DNA of 58,861 nucleotides, taken from assembly GCA_002478145.1 (NCBI GenBank), contig DLMI01000117.1, forward strand, positions 1-58,861, in the 5' to 3' direction. This stretch comes from Acidobacteria bacterium UBA7540 (GTDB taxonomy: Bacteria > Acidobacteriota > Terriglobia > UBA7540). The number at the start of each line of letters is the position of its first letter. Positions within the stretch are counted from its first letter, which is position 1. Shown here piece by piece: positions 9,380 through 17,908 of this stretch. The position numbers were made by a program, and so were the translations under genes. The notes under the pieces are model-generated. The model was not told the origin of the DNA, ran no database searches, and was given only the letters and a program-made list of their open reading frames with translations.

Positions 9380-9856
9380 ATGCGCTATGTGACCAAAACA
9401 GTCTGGATTCTGGGAATGTTAGTGTTTGTCGCTCCGCTGGCTGCGCCGAAAGCCGCGACGGAAGTCGAACCGGGCTCCATCGTGATTGTCTTTAGGGACG
9501 GGCGCCAACAGAGTTTCCGCTTGGCGGACATTGCCCGAATCGAGTTCAATTCCCCCGCGGAGAGGGCATCGGCCGGCCAAGCTCGTTTTCTGGGCGAGTG
9601 GAAAGTGGGCAGCGGCACCGGGGGGACATTCTTCATTACGCTCAAGCCCGACGGCGTGGCTCGTAAGACCTTAGGCTCAGAAGGTGGCACGTGGACGGTT
9701 GTAAACGGAGAAGCCCACATTGCCTGGGACGATGGATGGCGCGACATCATCCGGAAGGTTGGCAGCAGGTATGAAAAGGCGGCCTATTCGCCCGGCTCGT
9801 CTCTTTCCGGCACGCCCAACAATGTCGCCGAGGCGGTTTATACCGAAGCCCACTGA
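9380..9856 (+). CDS. Small secreted protein of unknown function
   Basis: A 158 aa protein with a signal peptide (VWILGMLVFVAPLAAPKAA, probable cleavage after residue 25). The first mature part, IVIVFRDGRQQSFRLADIARIEF, is a small beta-rich motif found in secreted acidobacterial proteins. A second part, FLGEWKVGSGTGGTFFITL followed by a GGTWTVVNGEAHIAWDDGWRD stretch, resembles a lipocalin-like or nutrient-binding beta-barrel fold, but no named family was recognised. The ATG at 9380 is preceded by GAGGAGAA; an earlier in-frame start at 9341 is less likely because it would bury the leader. It lies between glnA and glnE on the same strand, but nothing ties it to nitrogen control. Confidence 0.7.
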   Translation: MRYVTKTVWILGMLVFVAPLAAPKAATEVEPGSIVIVFRDGRQQSFRLADIARIEFNSPAERASAGQARFLGEWKVGSGTGGTFFITLKPDGVARKTLGSEGGTWTVVNGEAHIAWDDGWRDIIRKVGSRYEKAAYSPGSSLSGTPNNVAEAVYTEAH

Positions 9857-10242
9857 AACCTCTCGCCATGGGGGCAAGCAGGAGCCACAGTCAGTGCATT
9901 ATTGACCGTGGGCTTTTCCGATGCGCGATACCCAACGGCAATCGCACGTTGTCAATCTGGATAGGGCGTGGCTGCCCGCAGCGTGGGTGTCAGTGATGGG
10001 GTGAACGAGTCGCTCAAAGGCTTGCGCGTCGTCAGCAGGGAGTTGACACACCTTATTGACTGGCCAAATCGAGGCGAGCGCGAAGCCGACTGGCAATCGC
10101 TTCGTCTGGCTTCGGGCAAGCAATGTGAACGTTGTCATTCCGATTCGTCAGTTGACGGACTAGGAGGGGGCGTCAGCTTCCTGCCAGCGCGGGAGCGTTC
10201 CACTGTTCGGATTTGGTATAGACAATTTGGAGTGTCCCGGCG

Positions 10243-10284
10243 CCACTCACCACTAACCACTGACAACTGACCACTGACAACTGT
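10243..10284. repeat. Period-7 array (CCACTGA family)
   Basis: Six units in register: CCACTCA, CCACTAA, CCACTGA, CAACTGA, CCACTGA, CAACTGT. Confidence 0.85.
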
Positions 10285-10321
10285 CTAACCCTTCCCTCGA
10301 AACAAAAGCGCGTGTTCAAGG

Positions 10322-10327
10322 TATAAT
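10322..10327 (+). promoter_or_regulatory. Putative -10 box of glnE
   Basis: A perfect TATAAT ends seven bases before the ATG at 10335. If used, transcription would begin at or next to the start codon and give a leaderless mRNA. No convincing -35 box and no Shine-Dalgarno sequence are visible. Confidence 0.45.
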
Positions 10328-10334
10328 CCCTGCC

Positions 10335-13295
10335 ATGCGTCCCGAGTTCCAGGCTGTACCCTTTGAGGACTTTGAGAAGGCAGAAGTCAACCTGGCGCGA
10401 CTCGAACAGCAACTTGCGCCCACGCTGATGGTGCCGCTGGCCTCCCTGCTGGCACATTCGCCCGATCCGGACGGCGCCCTGAACTTTCTGGAGCGGTACG
10501 CGCAAGAAGCCCCGGCAGACGTGCTGGGCGAAATCGCGCGCTACCCTGTGGCTTTGTCCTACCTGGTGGCGATCTTCGGCTACAGCGGGTTTCTGGCGGA
10601 AACTTTGTTGTCCGAACCGAGCCTCGTCCTCCAGTTTGCGCACGACCGCAACTTTACCAAACTCAAATCCAAAGAAGACTTGATGCAGGATTATGCACGC
10701 TTCGCCACCACCAACCCTGACCCCTGGCTGGCGGCCCAATTGGCGCGCTTCAAGCGGCGCAATTACTTGCGCATCGCGATGAGGGATGTGCTGGGCCTTT
10801 CGACTTTGGGTGAGACCACCTTGGAACTGGCCACCCTGGCGGACGTGATTTTGACCAACACGCTTCTTTACTGCGGCGGCGAATTGGACAAACGCTATGG
10901 CCAGCCCCAGTACCATGACCCGCAGGGCCGCATCGCGCGCAGCGGGTTCAGCATTATCTCGTTGGGCAAGCTGGGTGGCAACGAGTTGAATTACAGCTCC
11001 GATATCGACCTGCTATTTCTTTATTCCCACGACGGTGAAACAGCCGGAGGGAACGAGTCCGTCGTCACCAACAAAGAGTACTTTGTCCGCTTGGCCAATG
11101 CCATCACCCGGACCATTACACAGCCGACGCCCCAGGGCGAAGTCTTCCGCGTCGACTTGCGTCTGCGTCCGGAAGGGGAGCAAGGTGACCTGGCCATCTC
11201 GTTGAAGTCGTCCCTGGAGTATTACGAACACCGGGCGCGGGATTGGGAGTTGCAGATGTTGATTAAGGCTCGCCACTCGGCCGGCGATGCCTGGCTGACT
11301 CGCGATTTCCTGCGCGGCGTCGAGCCGGAGATCTATGGGTCGCCGGGCGATTTTGAGGCCGTCGAAAGCGTTCTGTGGTCGCGCGAGCGAATCTCCAGAA
11401 GAAGGCGTGAGAGTGGCGGCCAGACGGTTGACGTCAAGCAGCACCAGGGTGGCATCCGGGATATCGAGTTTCTGGCCCAGTGCCTGCAGCGACTTTACGG
11501 GGGCCATGACCCGTGGGTTCGCTCCGGTGGGACTCTCTTTGCGCTGCGCAAGCTGAATGACAAAGGATGGCTAAGCGACCACGACTACGCCCGTCTCACA
11601 AATTCCTATGCATTCCTCCGCAAGGTGGAGCATTGCGTCCAACTCGAACTTGGCCAGCAAACGCACCGCTTGCCGACCGGCGCGCCGGCCCTCGATCGTC
11701 TTGCCCGCCGCGTGGGCGTTGCCGCCGGCTCGCTCGAATCGCCGGGAAAGGCGCTCTCACAGAAGCTGCAAGATGGGTTTGAGAAAGTGGACGAGATCTA
11801 CCAACGCGTGATCCATCCTCGCACCCCGCCTTCGGGGGGTAAGGGGTTTGAGCTTAAGCCGCTTCCTTCGGTTACTCCCGACCTCGGACATGCCTCGTAC
11901 GATTCCACCTTGAGTTTCCTCAACGCCCAGGCGCCGGACATAGCGAGCTGGGTCCACGAGGCTGAAATTCCCGAGCGATCTCGTAAAAGCGCGGCGAGAT
12001 TCCTCACTGCCTTGCTCGAGTCGCCGGAGCGGTTTGCCCTGGTGCGCGAGAAACCTGAACTCCTCCGGCGGGCGCTGGAAGTGGTAAGCGAGAGCGAATA
12101 CCTCGGCGAACTTCTTATTCGCCATCCCGAGGACATGATTGTTTTCGCCTCCTCGGAAATTCCGCCGGCAGCGGGACAGATGGAAATCGACTTGAAAGGG
12201 TCGGAAGACGCCGGACCTCATCCCTGGGCGTTGGAACCGGTGCTGGCGATGCGCCAGAAGATGGCGGTGCTCCGCAGGCATTTCCTGGCCCGTGTTTTGG
12301 AGCTCGGTGCGGCGGATTTGGCCTCGCGGGAATCAAGCTTTTGGATTCTGAAACGCTGGTCAGCGGTTGCCGCTCGGTGCGTTTCCAGCGCCTTGCAGAT
12401 TGCGGGGTCGGTCCTCGAAACGAAAAGCCTCGTGGAACGGAACCTTCCTTGGCCGTTTGCGGTGCTGGCGCTCGGACGGCTGGCATTGAACGAGTTTGAC
12501 CTCGCCTCCGATGCTGACTTGATTTTCGTTACGGGCCCCGAAGTGGGACGAGACGAGCTGGGTTTCTGGAAACGGCTGGCGGCGAAAATGATCGACGTCC
12601 TCTCCAGCTACACGCGCGAAGGAACGGTGTTCGCTGTCGATACACGGCTTCGACCTCGGGGCCAGGAGGGCGAACTCGTGGTGACGCAGGAGGAATTACT
12701 CAGCTATGCGCTGGAACACGCCCAGGTGTGGGAGGGATTAACCTACCTCAAAGCGTGCCACGTGGCGGGCAATGCCGAACTAGGACGAGAGACAGTTTCC
12801 CGGCTCGTGACCGCTGTCTTCGACCGCTTCGCCGCTTACCCATCGCTGGCCACGGAACTTCGCCAAATGCGGCGTCGGCTGGAAAGAGAAGTGCCTGTTC
12901 CACCCACCAACACCAAGACCGCTGCGGGAGGGTATTACGACATCGATTTTGCCGTATCCCTCCTCCGCTTGCGAGGACACATTACAGCTCACCCGGGCGC
13001 TAACGTGGCTGAACAAATCGCCGCCTTACGCTCCGCGGGGCTCATGAATAAGGAGGACAGCGAAGTTCTATCGGGTGGAGCGAACTTCCTTCGCTCGGTA
13101 GACCATGCCATCCGGTTAGTGACAGGGAAGGCTGCCGACGGGTTGCCGGATCGAGCCGGTCATGCCGAAGCGGTCGGAAACCTGGCTCGCCGCTGGGGGT
13201 TGATCGCTGGCTCGGAGACCCTGGCACAGAGGCTGCAAGAAACGCGGCAGCGTGTGCGTGATGTATACTGCCGGCTGGTCGAGGCCGCACCGTAG
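10335..13295 (+). CDS. glnE: Bifunctional glutamine synthetase adenylyltransferase/deadenylyltransferase
   Basis: Adds and removes AMP on the regulatory tyrosine of glutamine synthetase. 986 aa, the normal size for the two-domain enzyme. The N-terminal nucleotidyltransferase domain is marked by LGKLGGNELNYSSDIDLLFLY (near residues 209-230), followed by VDLRLRPEGEQGDLA. The C-terminal domain is marked by LGRLALNEFDLASDADLIFV (near residue 712) and VDTRLRPRGQEGELV. The C-terminal copy has ALNEF where GGREL is more common. Together with glnA upstream this makes a nitrogen-assimilation pair, though each probably has its own promoter. Its stop codon directly abuts the left end of the REP transposon at 13299. 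Confidence 0.95.
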   Translation: MRPEFQAVPFEDFEKAEVNLARLEQQLAPTLMVPLASLLAHSPDPDGALNFLERYAQEAPADVLGEIARYPVALSYLVAIFGYSGFLAETLLSEPSLVLQFAHDRNFTKLKSKEDLMQDYARFATTNPDPWLAAQLARFKRRNYLRIAMRDVLGLSTLGETTLELATLADVILTNTLLYCGGELDKRYGQPQYHDPQGRIARSGFSIISLGKLGGNELNYSSDIDLLFLYSHDGETAGGNESVVTNKEYFVRLANAITRTITQPTPQGEVFRVDLRLRPEGEQGDLAISLKSSLEYYEHRARDWELQMLIKARHSAGDAWLTRDFLRGVEPEIYGSPGDFEAVESVLWSRERISRRRRESGGQTVDVKQHQGGIRDIEFLAQCLQRLYGGHDPWVRSGGTLFALRKLNDKGWLSDHDYARLTNSYAFLRKVEHCVQLELGQQTHRLPTGAPALDRLARRVGVAAGSLESPGKALSQKLQDGFEKVDEIYQRVIHPRTPPSGGKGFELKPLPSVTPDLGHASYDSTLSFLNAQAPDIASWVHEAEIPERSRKSAARFLTALLESPERFALVREKPELLRRALEVVSESEYLGELLIRHPEDMIVFASSEIPPAAGQMEIDLKGSEDAGPHPWALEPVLAMRQKMAVLRRHFLARVLELGAADLASRESSFWILKRWSAVAARCVSSALQIAGSVLETKSLVERNLPWPFAVLALGRLALNEFDLASDADLIFVTGPEVGRDELGFWKRLAAKMIDVLSSYTREGTVFAVDTRLRPRGQEGELVVTQEELLSYALEHAQVWEGLTYLKACHVAGNAELGRETVSRLVTAVFDRFAAYPSLATELRQMRRRLEREVPVPPTNTKTAAGGYYDIDFAVSLLRLRGHITAHPGANVAEQIAALRSAGLMNKEDSEVLSGGANFLRSVDHAIRLVTGKAADGLPDRAGHAEAVGNLARRWGLIAGSETLAQRLQETRQRVRDVYCRLVEAAP

Positions 13296-13298
13296 CGA

Positions 13299-13971
13299 GC
13301 CCGCGAAGCGGGCGAAGTCATGTAGCCCACGGCGCAGCCGTGGGAAAAGAAAACGGCCCTGACGACGGGGAGCCCCGGCAGGGGCGATATCCGGCCCGCT
13401 TGAAGGAGACCTTCGATGGCGCACACCTACACCAACATCCTGGTTCACGAGCTCTTCAGCACCAAACACCGCCAGCCCTGGCTGAAGGCGGACATCCGGG
13501 AGGAAATTTTTTGCTATTTGGGCGGCGCTGTCAATCCATTAGGGGGCCAGTCATTGCTGGTGAACGGCCCGGGTGATCATGTGCACATGTTGTTTGTTCA
13601 GCCTCGGAAGCTTTCGATTTCGACCCTCATGGAAAAGGTGAAGGCTAATTCTTCCGGCTGGGTGAAGGAACGTTGGCCGGACCGTGGCTACTTTGGTTGG
13701 CAAGCCGGCTGCGCCGCTTTCAGCGTCAGCAGGTCGCACGTGGAACAGGTAAAGCGTTATATTAGAAACCAGGAAGAGCATCACCGCAGGGTGAGTTTTC
13801 AAGAGGAGGTATTGGCCTTCCTCAACAGACAAGGGATCCAGTACGACCCCCGATATGTCCTTGCGTAACCAGGCGCCGGATGCCGCCCCTACGGGGCTGA
13901 CGCATCCGTTATGCTCATCATCATCCCACGGCTGTCGCCGTGGGCTACTTGACGTCGCCCGCTCCGCGGGC
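13299..13971. mobile_element. REP transposon with mirrored three-hairpin ends
   Basis: The transposase gene is flanked by two inverted copies of a three-hairpin unit. On the left, hairpin A is GCCCGC-gaa-GCGGGC (13299-13313), B is CCCACGGC-gca-GCCGTGGG (13326-13344) and C is GCCCC-ggca-GGGGC (13372-13385). The right side repeats them in mirror order: C' at 13885-13897, B' at 13925-13944, A' at 13957-13971. Short linkers (GAAGTCATGTAG on the left, CTACTTGACGTC on the right) also match in inverse. This is the layout expected of a REP-associated tyrosine transposase and its target palindromes. Confidence 0.8.
13416..13868 (+). CDS. REP-associated tyrosine transposase (Y1, IS200/IS605-like)
   Basis: A 150 aa HUH single-strand transposase. 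The paired histidines appear as DHVHML, and the nucleophile tyrosine is probably in the helix HVEQVKRYIRNQEEHH. The N-terminal YTNILVHELFSTKHRQPWL is the usual opening of the family. AAGGAG lies seven bases before the ATG. No TnpB partner is present and the gene sits between mirrored REP hairpins. It is therefore of the solo RAYT kind, which acts on chromosomal palindromes rather than on classical insertion sequence ends. The reading frame is intact. Confidence 0.88.
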   Translation: MAHTYTNILVHELFSTKHRQPWLKADIREEIFCYLGGAVNPLGGQSLLVNGPGDHVHMLFVQPRKLSISTLMEKVKANSSGWVKERWPDRGYFGWQAGCAAFSVSRSHVEQVKRYIRNQEEHHRRVSFQEEVLAFLNRQGIQYDPRYVLA

Positions 13972-13999
13972 TTGACCAGCAATCAGTGAAGGCGAGACT

Positions 14000-15100
14000 A
14001 TGCCTGCGAAAACGCCAAATCCTCAAACGGCGGGTGCTGGGCTGCGGGAAGGCCATAGCGCAGCCCCGTGGGATGATTCTCGGTTTATGAAGGCCTGCCG
14101 CAGGGAGGCCGTGGATGCCACGCCGGTTTGGTTGATGCGGCAAGCGGGCCGGTACATGAAGGAATACCGCGAACTCCGCGCCAAGGTGCCCTTCCTGGAG
14201 CTCTGCAAGAATCCGGACTTGGTCTCTGAAGTTACGGTGACGGCAGCAAAAAAGCTGGGCGTGGACGCGGCCATCATCTTTGCCGACCTCCTGCTGATTG
14301 TCGAGCCCCTGGGATTCGGCCTCGCCTATGACCAGGGCGAGGGGCCGGTGATCAGGCCCGCGTTGCGATGGCCCGCAGAAGTGGACCGGCTTCTGGAAGT
14401 GGACCCACAGCAATCGCTGGCATATCTTTACGACGCTATACGTCAGACCCGCGCTGACCTCGACCCCACATTGCCGCTCCTCGGGTTCGCCGCGTGTCCT
14501 TTCACACTCGCTTCCTACCTCATCGAAGGCGGCGGATCGAGAAACTACCGGCACACCAAGGGGCTGATGTATCGCGATCCGGGAGCTTGGCGCGCCTTAA
14601 TGGAACATTTGGCGCGCAACCTGACCAAATACATCAACGCCCAGATCGCCGCCGGCGTTCAGGCTGTCCAGATTTTTGACACCTGGGTCGGCTGCCTGGG
14701 CCCCGCTGACTACCGCGAGTTTGTGCTTCCCTACTCGCGGATGATGCTCGAGGGGATTACTCCCGGCACGCCTATTATCCATTTTGGAACTGGCACCGGC
14801 ATGTTGCTCGAGGACATGCGGGACGCCGGCGGCGACATCATGGGTCTTGATTCCCACGTGGAACTGGACGAGGCCTGGGCGCGCTTGGGCCACTCGGTGG
14901 GCGTGCAGGGCAATCTCGACCCAATCGTCCTGTATGCCGACCAGGCTTACATCCGCTCGCGCGTGCAGCGGATTTTGGATCAGGCAGGCGGGAGGCGGGG
15001 GCACATCTTTAACCTGGGGCACGGCCTGCTCCCCGACACCCCCTTCGAGAACGTGGTGGCATTGGTAGAGATGGTCCACGAGTTGAGCGGCACCAGGTAG
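14000..15100 (+). CDS. hemE: Uroporphyrinogen decarboxylase
   Basis: Decarboxylates uroporphyrinogen III to coproporphyrinogen III in haem synthesis. 366 aa. The signature PVWLMRQAGRYMKEYRELR is near the N-terminus, and GFAACPFTLASYLIEGGGS and IFDTWVGCLGPADYREFVLPY follow as expected. The C-terminus ends HIFNLGHGLLPDTPFENV. The first 29 residues before MKACRRE are unlike the family, so a start at the ATG at 14087 is possible. It is the third haem gene of the window but is on the opposite strand from hemY and hemH, with the glutamine synthetase genes and the REP transposon between them. Confidence 0.95.
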   Translation: MPAKTPNPQTAGAGLREGHSAAPWDDSRFMKACRREAVDATPVWLMRQAGRYMKEYRELRAKVPFLELCKNPDLVSEVTVTAAKKLGVDAAIIFADLLLIVEPLGFGLAYDQGEGPVIRPALRWPAEVDRLLEVDPQQSLAYLYDAIRQTRADLDPTLPLLGFAACPFTLASYLIEGGGSRNYRHTKGLMYRDPGAWRALMEHLARNLTKYINAQIAAGVQAVQIFDTWVGCLGPADYREFVLPYSRMMLEGITPGTPIIHFGTGTGMLLEDMRDAGGDIMGLDSHVELDEAWARLGHSVGVQGNLDPIVLYADQAYIRSRVQRILDQAGGRRGHIFNLGHGLLPDTPFENVVALVEMVHELSGTR

Positions 15101-15318
15101 CGGCTCTTCCAACTGGCCACTGCTTGGAACCGGGGGAGCGTGGGCGATGTCCTGCTTTCGAAGTGACCGCTCCTGTTCTCCCGACTGGCTGCGCTGGGCC
15201 GCAGGCGTGTTCGCGCTCGGCAAGGCGATTCCCATTCGTCGAGGTCGGAATTTCCGTTTATGTTAGGGCAGGGAATTGAGCTATCCTGCCGTGACGCGCC
15301 GAGGCTGGATTGAGCCGC

Positions 15319-16599
15319 ATGAAAACTCGAAACCCCATGGCTGAAGCTGGGGAATCTGTGGTGGCCACTGACACGGCGATCTCGAATCGCCGGCGTTGGG
15401 ACATTGTCGTGCTGCTCTTTGCCGCCTCGCTGGTTAATTACCTGGACCGCGCCACCCTCTCGGTGGCCCTGCCGCTCATCTCGGTAAGCCTGAACCTCGC
15501 CGCCGGGACCAAGGGCCTGCTGCTATCCGCCTTTTTCTGCTCTTACGCGCTGATGCAGGTGCCGGTCGGCTGGTGCGTCGATCGGTACAATCTGCGCTGG
15601 ATTTACTTTGGCCTGTTTGCCTTGTGGTCGTTAGCCTGTGGCCTCACAGGATTTGCAGCAAGCTTGGGCGTCCTGATAGCTTTCCGCGTACTCCTTGGGA
15701 TTGGCGAGTCGATCTACCTTCCAGGGGGGACAAAGATCGTCAGTGTTCTGTTTGAGCCCCGCGAGCGGGGCCTCCCCTGTGGAATCTTTGACAGCGGCAC
15801 GCGCGCTGGGCTTGTCATTGGTGCGCCGGTCGTCGCGTGGCTCATCGTCCGCTTTGGCTGGCGGAAGATGTTTTTCTTAGTGGGCTTCTCAGCCCTCCTC
15901 TGGCTCATTCCCTGGTTGATGGTCTTTCCCTCACGACTCTCCGAGCGCAGACAAAGGCCGGCAGCCCCCCGATCGTCTGAAGCCCTTGGAGATGTTCTCG
16001 AGCATCTTCTCAGCCGCAACCTGATTGGTATTTGTCTGGGCTTTTTCTGCTTTGATTATTACTGGTACCTGCTCGTCACCTGGCTTCCCGACTATCTTGT
16101 AACGGTGCGACATTTGACAATTCTGAAGGCAGGTCTGTACGCTTCCCTTCCTTACCTCGTCTGGGGCATCAGCGAGCCTGTAGGAGGGTGGATTGTGGAT
16201 CGCCTGATCCGCTGGGGATGGGACGAAACGCGCTCTCGCAAGGGCCTGATCACGGTGGCATTCATTACCGGCCTCCTCCTAATTCCCGCGGCCCGCGTCC
16301 AGGACGCTCATGCCGCTATCATCCTGATCATGGGCGCTTCGCTGGTCGGGCTGGCCACAGGAAACCTGTTCGCGATCCTGCAATCGTGCGCTCCACCGGA
16401 AGATGTGGGAGTGTGGACAGGATTTGAGAACTTCGCAGGAAACCTGGGTGGGATCATTGCGCCCTCGGCCACCGGGTTTCTCATCGCCCGGACAGGCTCC
16501 TACCTACCCGGCTTCGTGTTGGCCGCTTTGGTCCTCCTCACTGGCCTGCTGGCGTACTGGTTCATTGTGGGAGAATTGAAACCGCAGGCTCAAGCGTGA
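15319..16599 (+). CDS. MFS transporter, ACS-like
   Basis: A 12-segment secondary transporter of 426 aa. The first membrane segment carries NYLDRATLSVALP, the ACS signature, and the next loop GWCVDRYNLRW. The middle loop FEPRERGLPCGIFDSGTRAG also fits. The substrate is probably an organic anion or sugar acid but cannot be assigned. I use the ATG at 15319; a TTG at 15310 is an alternative. Weak upstream signals make the start uncertain by a few codons. It is followed on the same strand by the UbiA gene after 271 bp, so co-transcription is not obvious. Confidence 0.85.
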   Translation: MKTRNPMAEAGESVVATDTAISNRRRWDIVVLLFAASLVNYLDRATLSVALPLISVSLNLAAGTKGLLLSAFFCSYALMQVPVGWCVDRYNLRWIYFGLFALWSLACGLTGFAASLGVLIAFRVLLGIGESIYLPGGTKIVSVLFEPRERGLPCGIFDSGTRAGLVIGAPVVAWLIVRFGWRKMFFLVGFSALLWLIPWLMVFPSRLSERRQRPAAPRSSEALGDVLEHLLSRNLIGICLGFFCFDYYWYLLVTWLPDYLVTVRHLTILKAGLYASLPYLVWGISEPVGGWIVDRLIRWGWDETRSRKGLITVAFITGLLLIPAARVQDAHAAIILIMGASLVGLATGNLFAILQSCAPPEDVGVWTGFENFAGNLGGIIAPSATGFLIARTGSYLPGFVLAALVLLTGLLAYWFIVGELKPQAQA

Positions 16600-16870
16600 C
16601 CCGCCCATGAAACCACAACATGCATTCATGCTCCGATTGCCATGCGGAACGGACTGGAATCTGAAGAGGGTCCTGCGGGAGAAGTGCTGGGCCGGCTGCG
16701 ACAGACAAGTGCATTAAACCCTGGTATCGCTTCTCTGCCGTCATAGCTTTGTTTCAAGTTCACGAAATGAAGGGTTTGAAAATTCTTCGATGATAAGTTA
16801 GCCTAATCGCGGCAGAGTTCGGCACTACCCAGGTGCGACCTGCCGTCGCGGATTCTTAGGGAGACAAGGA

Positions 16871-17797
16871 ATGGAGCCGCCGGTCCCAACTACTGCTGCA
16901 GAGGCCACAACCCCAACACGCAACTTCGCTTTCGGGGGGCTCCTGGGGAGCCTCCGTCCTCAGCAGTGGGTGAAAAACGGCTTCGTTTTTGCCGCCTTGA
17001 TCTTTTCCCGCAGCATTACCGATTGGCATCGCAACGCGCGCGTAGCGGCGGGCGCGCTCCTATTCTGCATCATTTCCAGCGCCGTTTACCTTTTCAATGA
17101 CATCCTTGACGCGCCGGAGGACCGGAAACATCCCCTGAAGAGACTGCGGCCGCTGGCTTCGGGGAAACTGGGCGTGGGAACCGCCTCGATAGTGGCGATA
17201 ATACTCGCCATCCTCTCCCTGTATGGCGCGTGGATTCTCGACCGCACGTTCTTCATCATCGTGGTGGCGTATGGCGTCATCAACGTGCTGTATTCGTGGG
17301 TACTGAAGCGTGTCGTCTTGCTCGACGTTTTTGTAATCAGCGCCGGCTTCGTCTTGCGGGTGATAAGCGGGGGAGTGATCATCCACGTGGAGATATCTCC
17401 CTGGCTGGTGGTGTGTGCCACGCTGCTCGCTCTGTTCCTGGCTCTCAGCAAGCGCCGGCACGAGTTAGTGGCCTTGGGAAATGACGCGGGCGACCACCGC
17501 TCGATCCTGTCTCACTATTCGCCATACTTTCTGGACCAGCTTATCGGGATTGTTACCGCTTCCACCGTAATGTCCTACGCGCTCTACACACTTTCAAATG
17601 ACGTGCAGGTAAAATTTCCCGGAAAGCGGCTCGACCTCACGATTCCATTTGTTCTTTTCGGTATTTTCCGATATCTCTATCTCGTGCACCAGAATGAAGA
17701 GGGAGGAAACCCGACGCGGTTGCTTTTCACGGATCCAGTCTTGCTTTCGGTCGTGCTGTTCTGGGCGGCCTCCGTCATCTTCATCATCTACCTTTAG
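16871..17797 (+). CDS. UbiA-family prenyltransferase, decaprenyl-phosphate phosphoribosyltransferase-like
   Basis: Membrane enzyme of 308 aa. The first aspartate motif is NDILDAPEDRKHP (Asn76, Asp77, Asp80, Asp84). The opening LRPQQWVKNGFVFAALIF and the stretch ALFLALSKRRHELV match the subgroup that joins phosphoribosyl diphosphate to polyprenyl phosphate (DPPR synthase, Rv3806c in mycobacteria) rather than quinone or haem prenyltransferases. The downstream genes are DprE1- and DprE2-like, so the three would give polyprenyl-phosphoryl-arabinose. The ATG at 16871 follows AGGGAGACAAGGA. Confidence 0.85.
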   Translation: MEPPVPTTAAEATTPTRNFAFGGLLGSLRPQQWVKNGFVFAALIFSRSITDWHRNARVAAGALLFCIISSAVYLFNDILDAPEDRKHPLKRLRPLASGKLGVGTASIVAIILAILSLYGAWILDRTFFIIVVAYGVINVLYSWVLKRVVLLDVFVISAGFVLRVISGGVIIHVEISPWLVVCATLLALFLALSKRRHELVALGNDAGDHRSILSHYSPYFLDQLIGIVTASTVMSYALYTLSNDVQVKFPGKRLDLTIPFVLFGIFRYLYLVHQNEEGGNPTRLLFTDPVLLSVVLFWAASVIFIIYL

Positions 17798-17873
17798 ATG
17801 GAATTGGCGATTTTCGATTGATCCCGCTTGGCGGGAGCGATTGAAAGCGGAGGAAGTTGCCACGCTGCTTTTT

Positions 17874-17908
17874 CAATCGTCAATCGACAATCAGCAATCG
17901 GCAATGAA
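17874..17908. repeat. Period-7 array at the dprE1-like start
   Basis: CAATCGT, CAATCGA, CAATCAG, CAATCGG and CAATGAA in register. The start codon used for the oxidase gene (17904) is inside the last unit, so this array may have supplied the translation start. Confidence 0.8.

Larger units (their letters stand above)
9857..10334. other. Intergenic stretch before glnE
   Basis: 478 bp with no credible gene. It contains a period-7 array (10243-10284) and, at its right end, a TATAAT box at 10322-10327 immediately before the glnE ATG. Confidence 0.6.
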
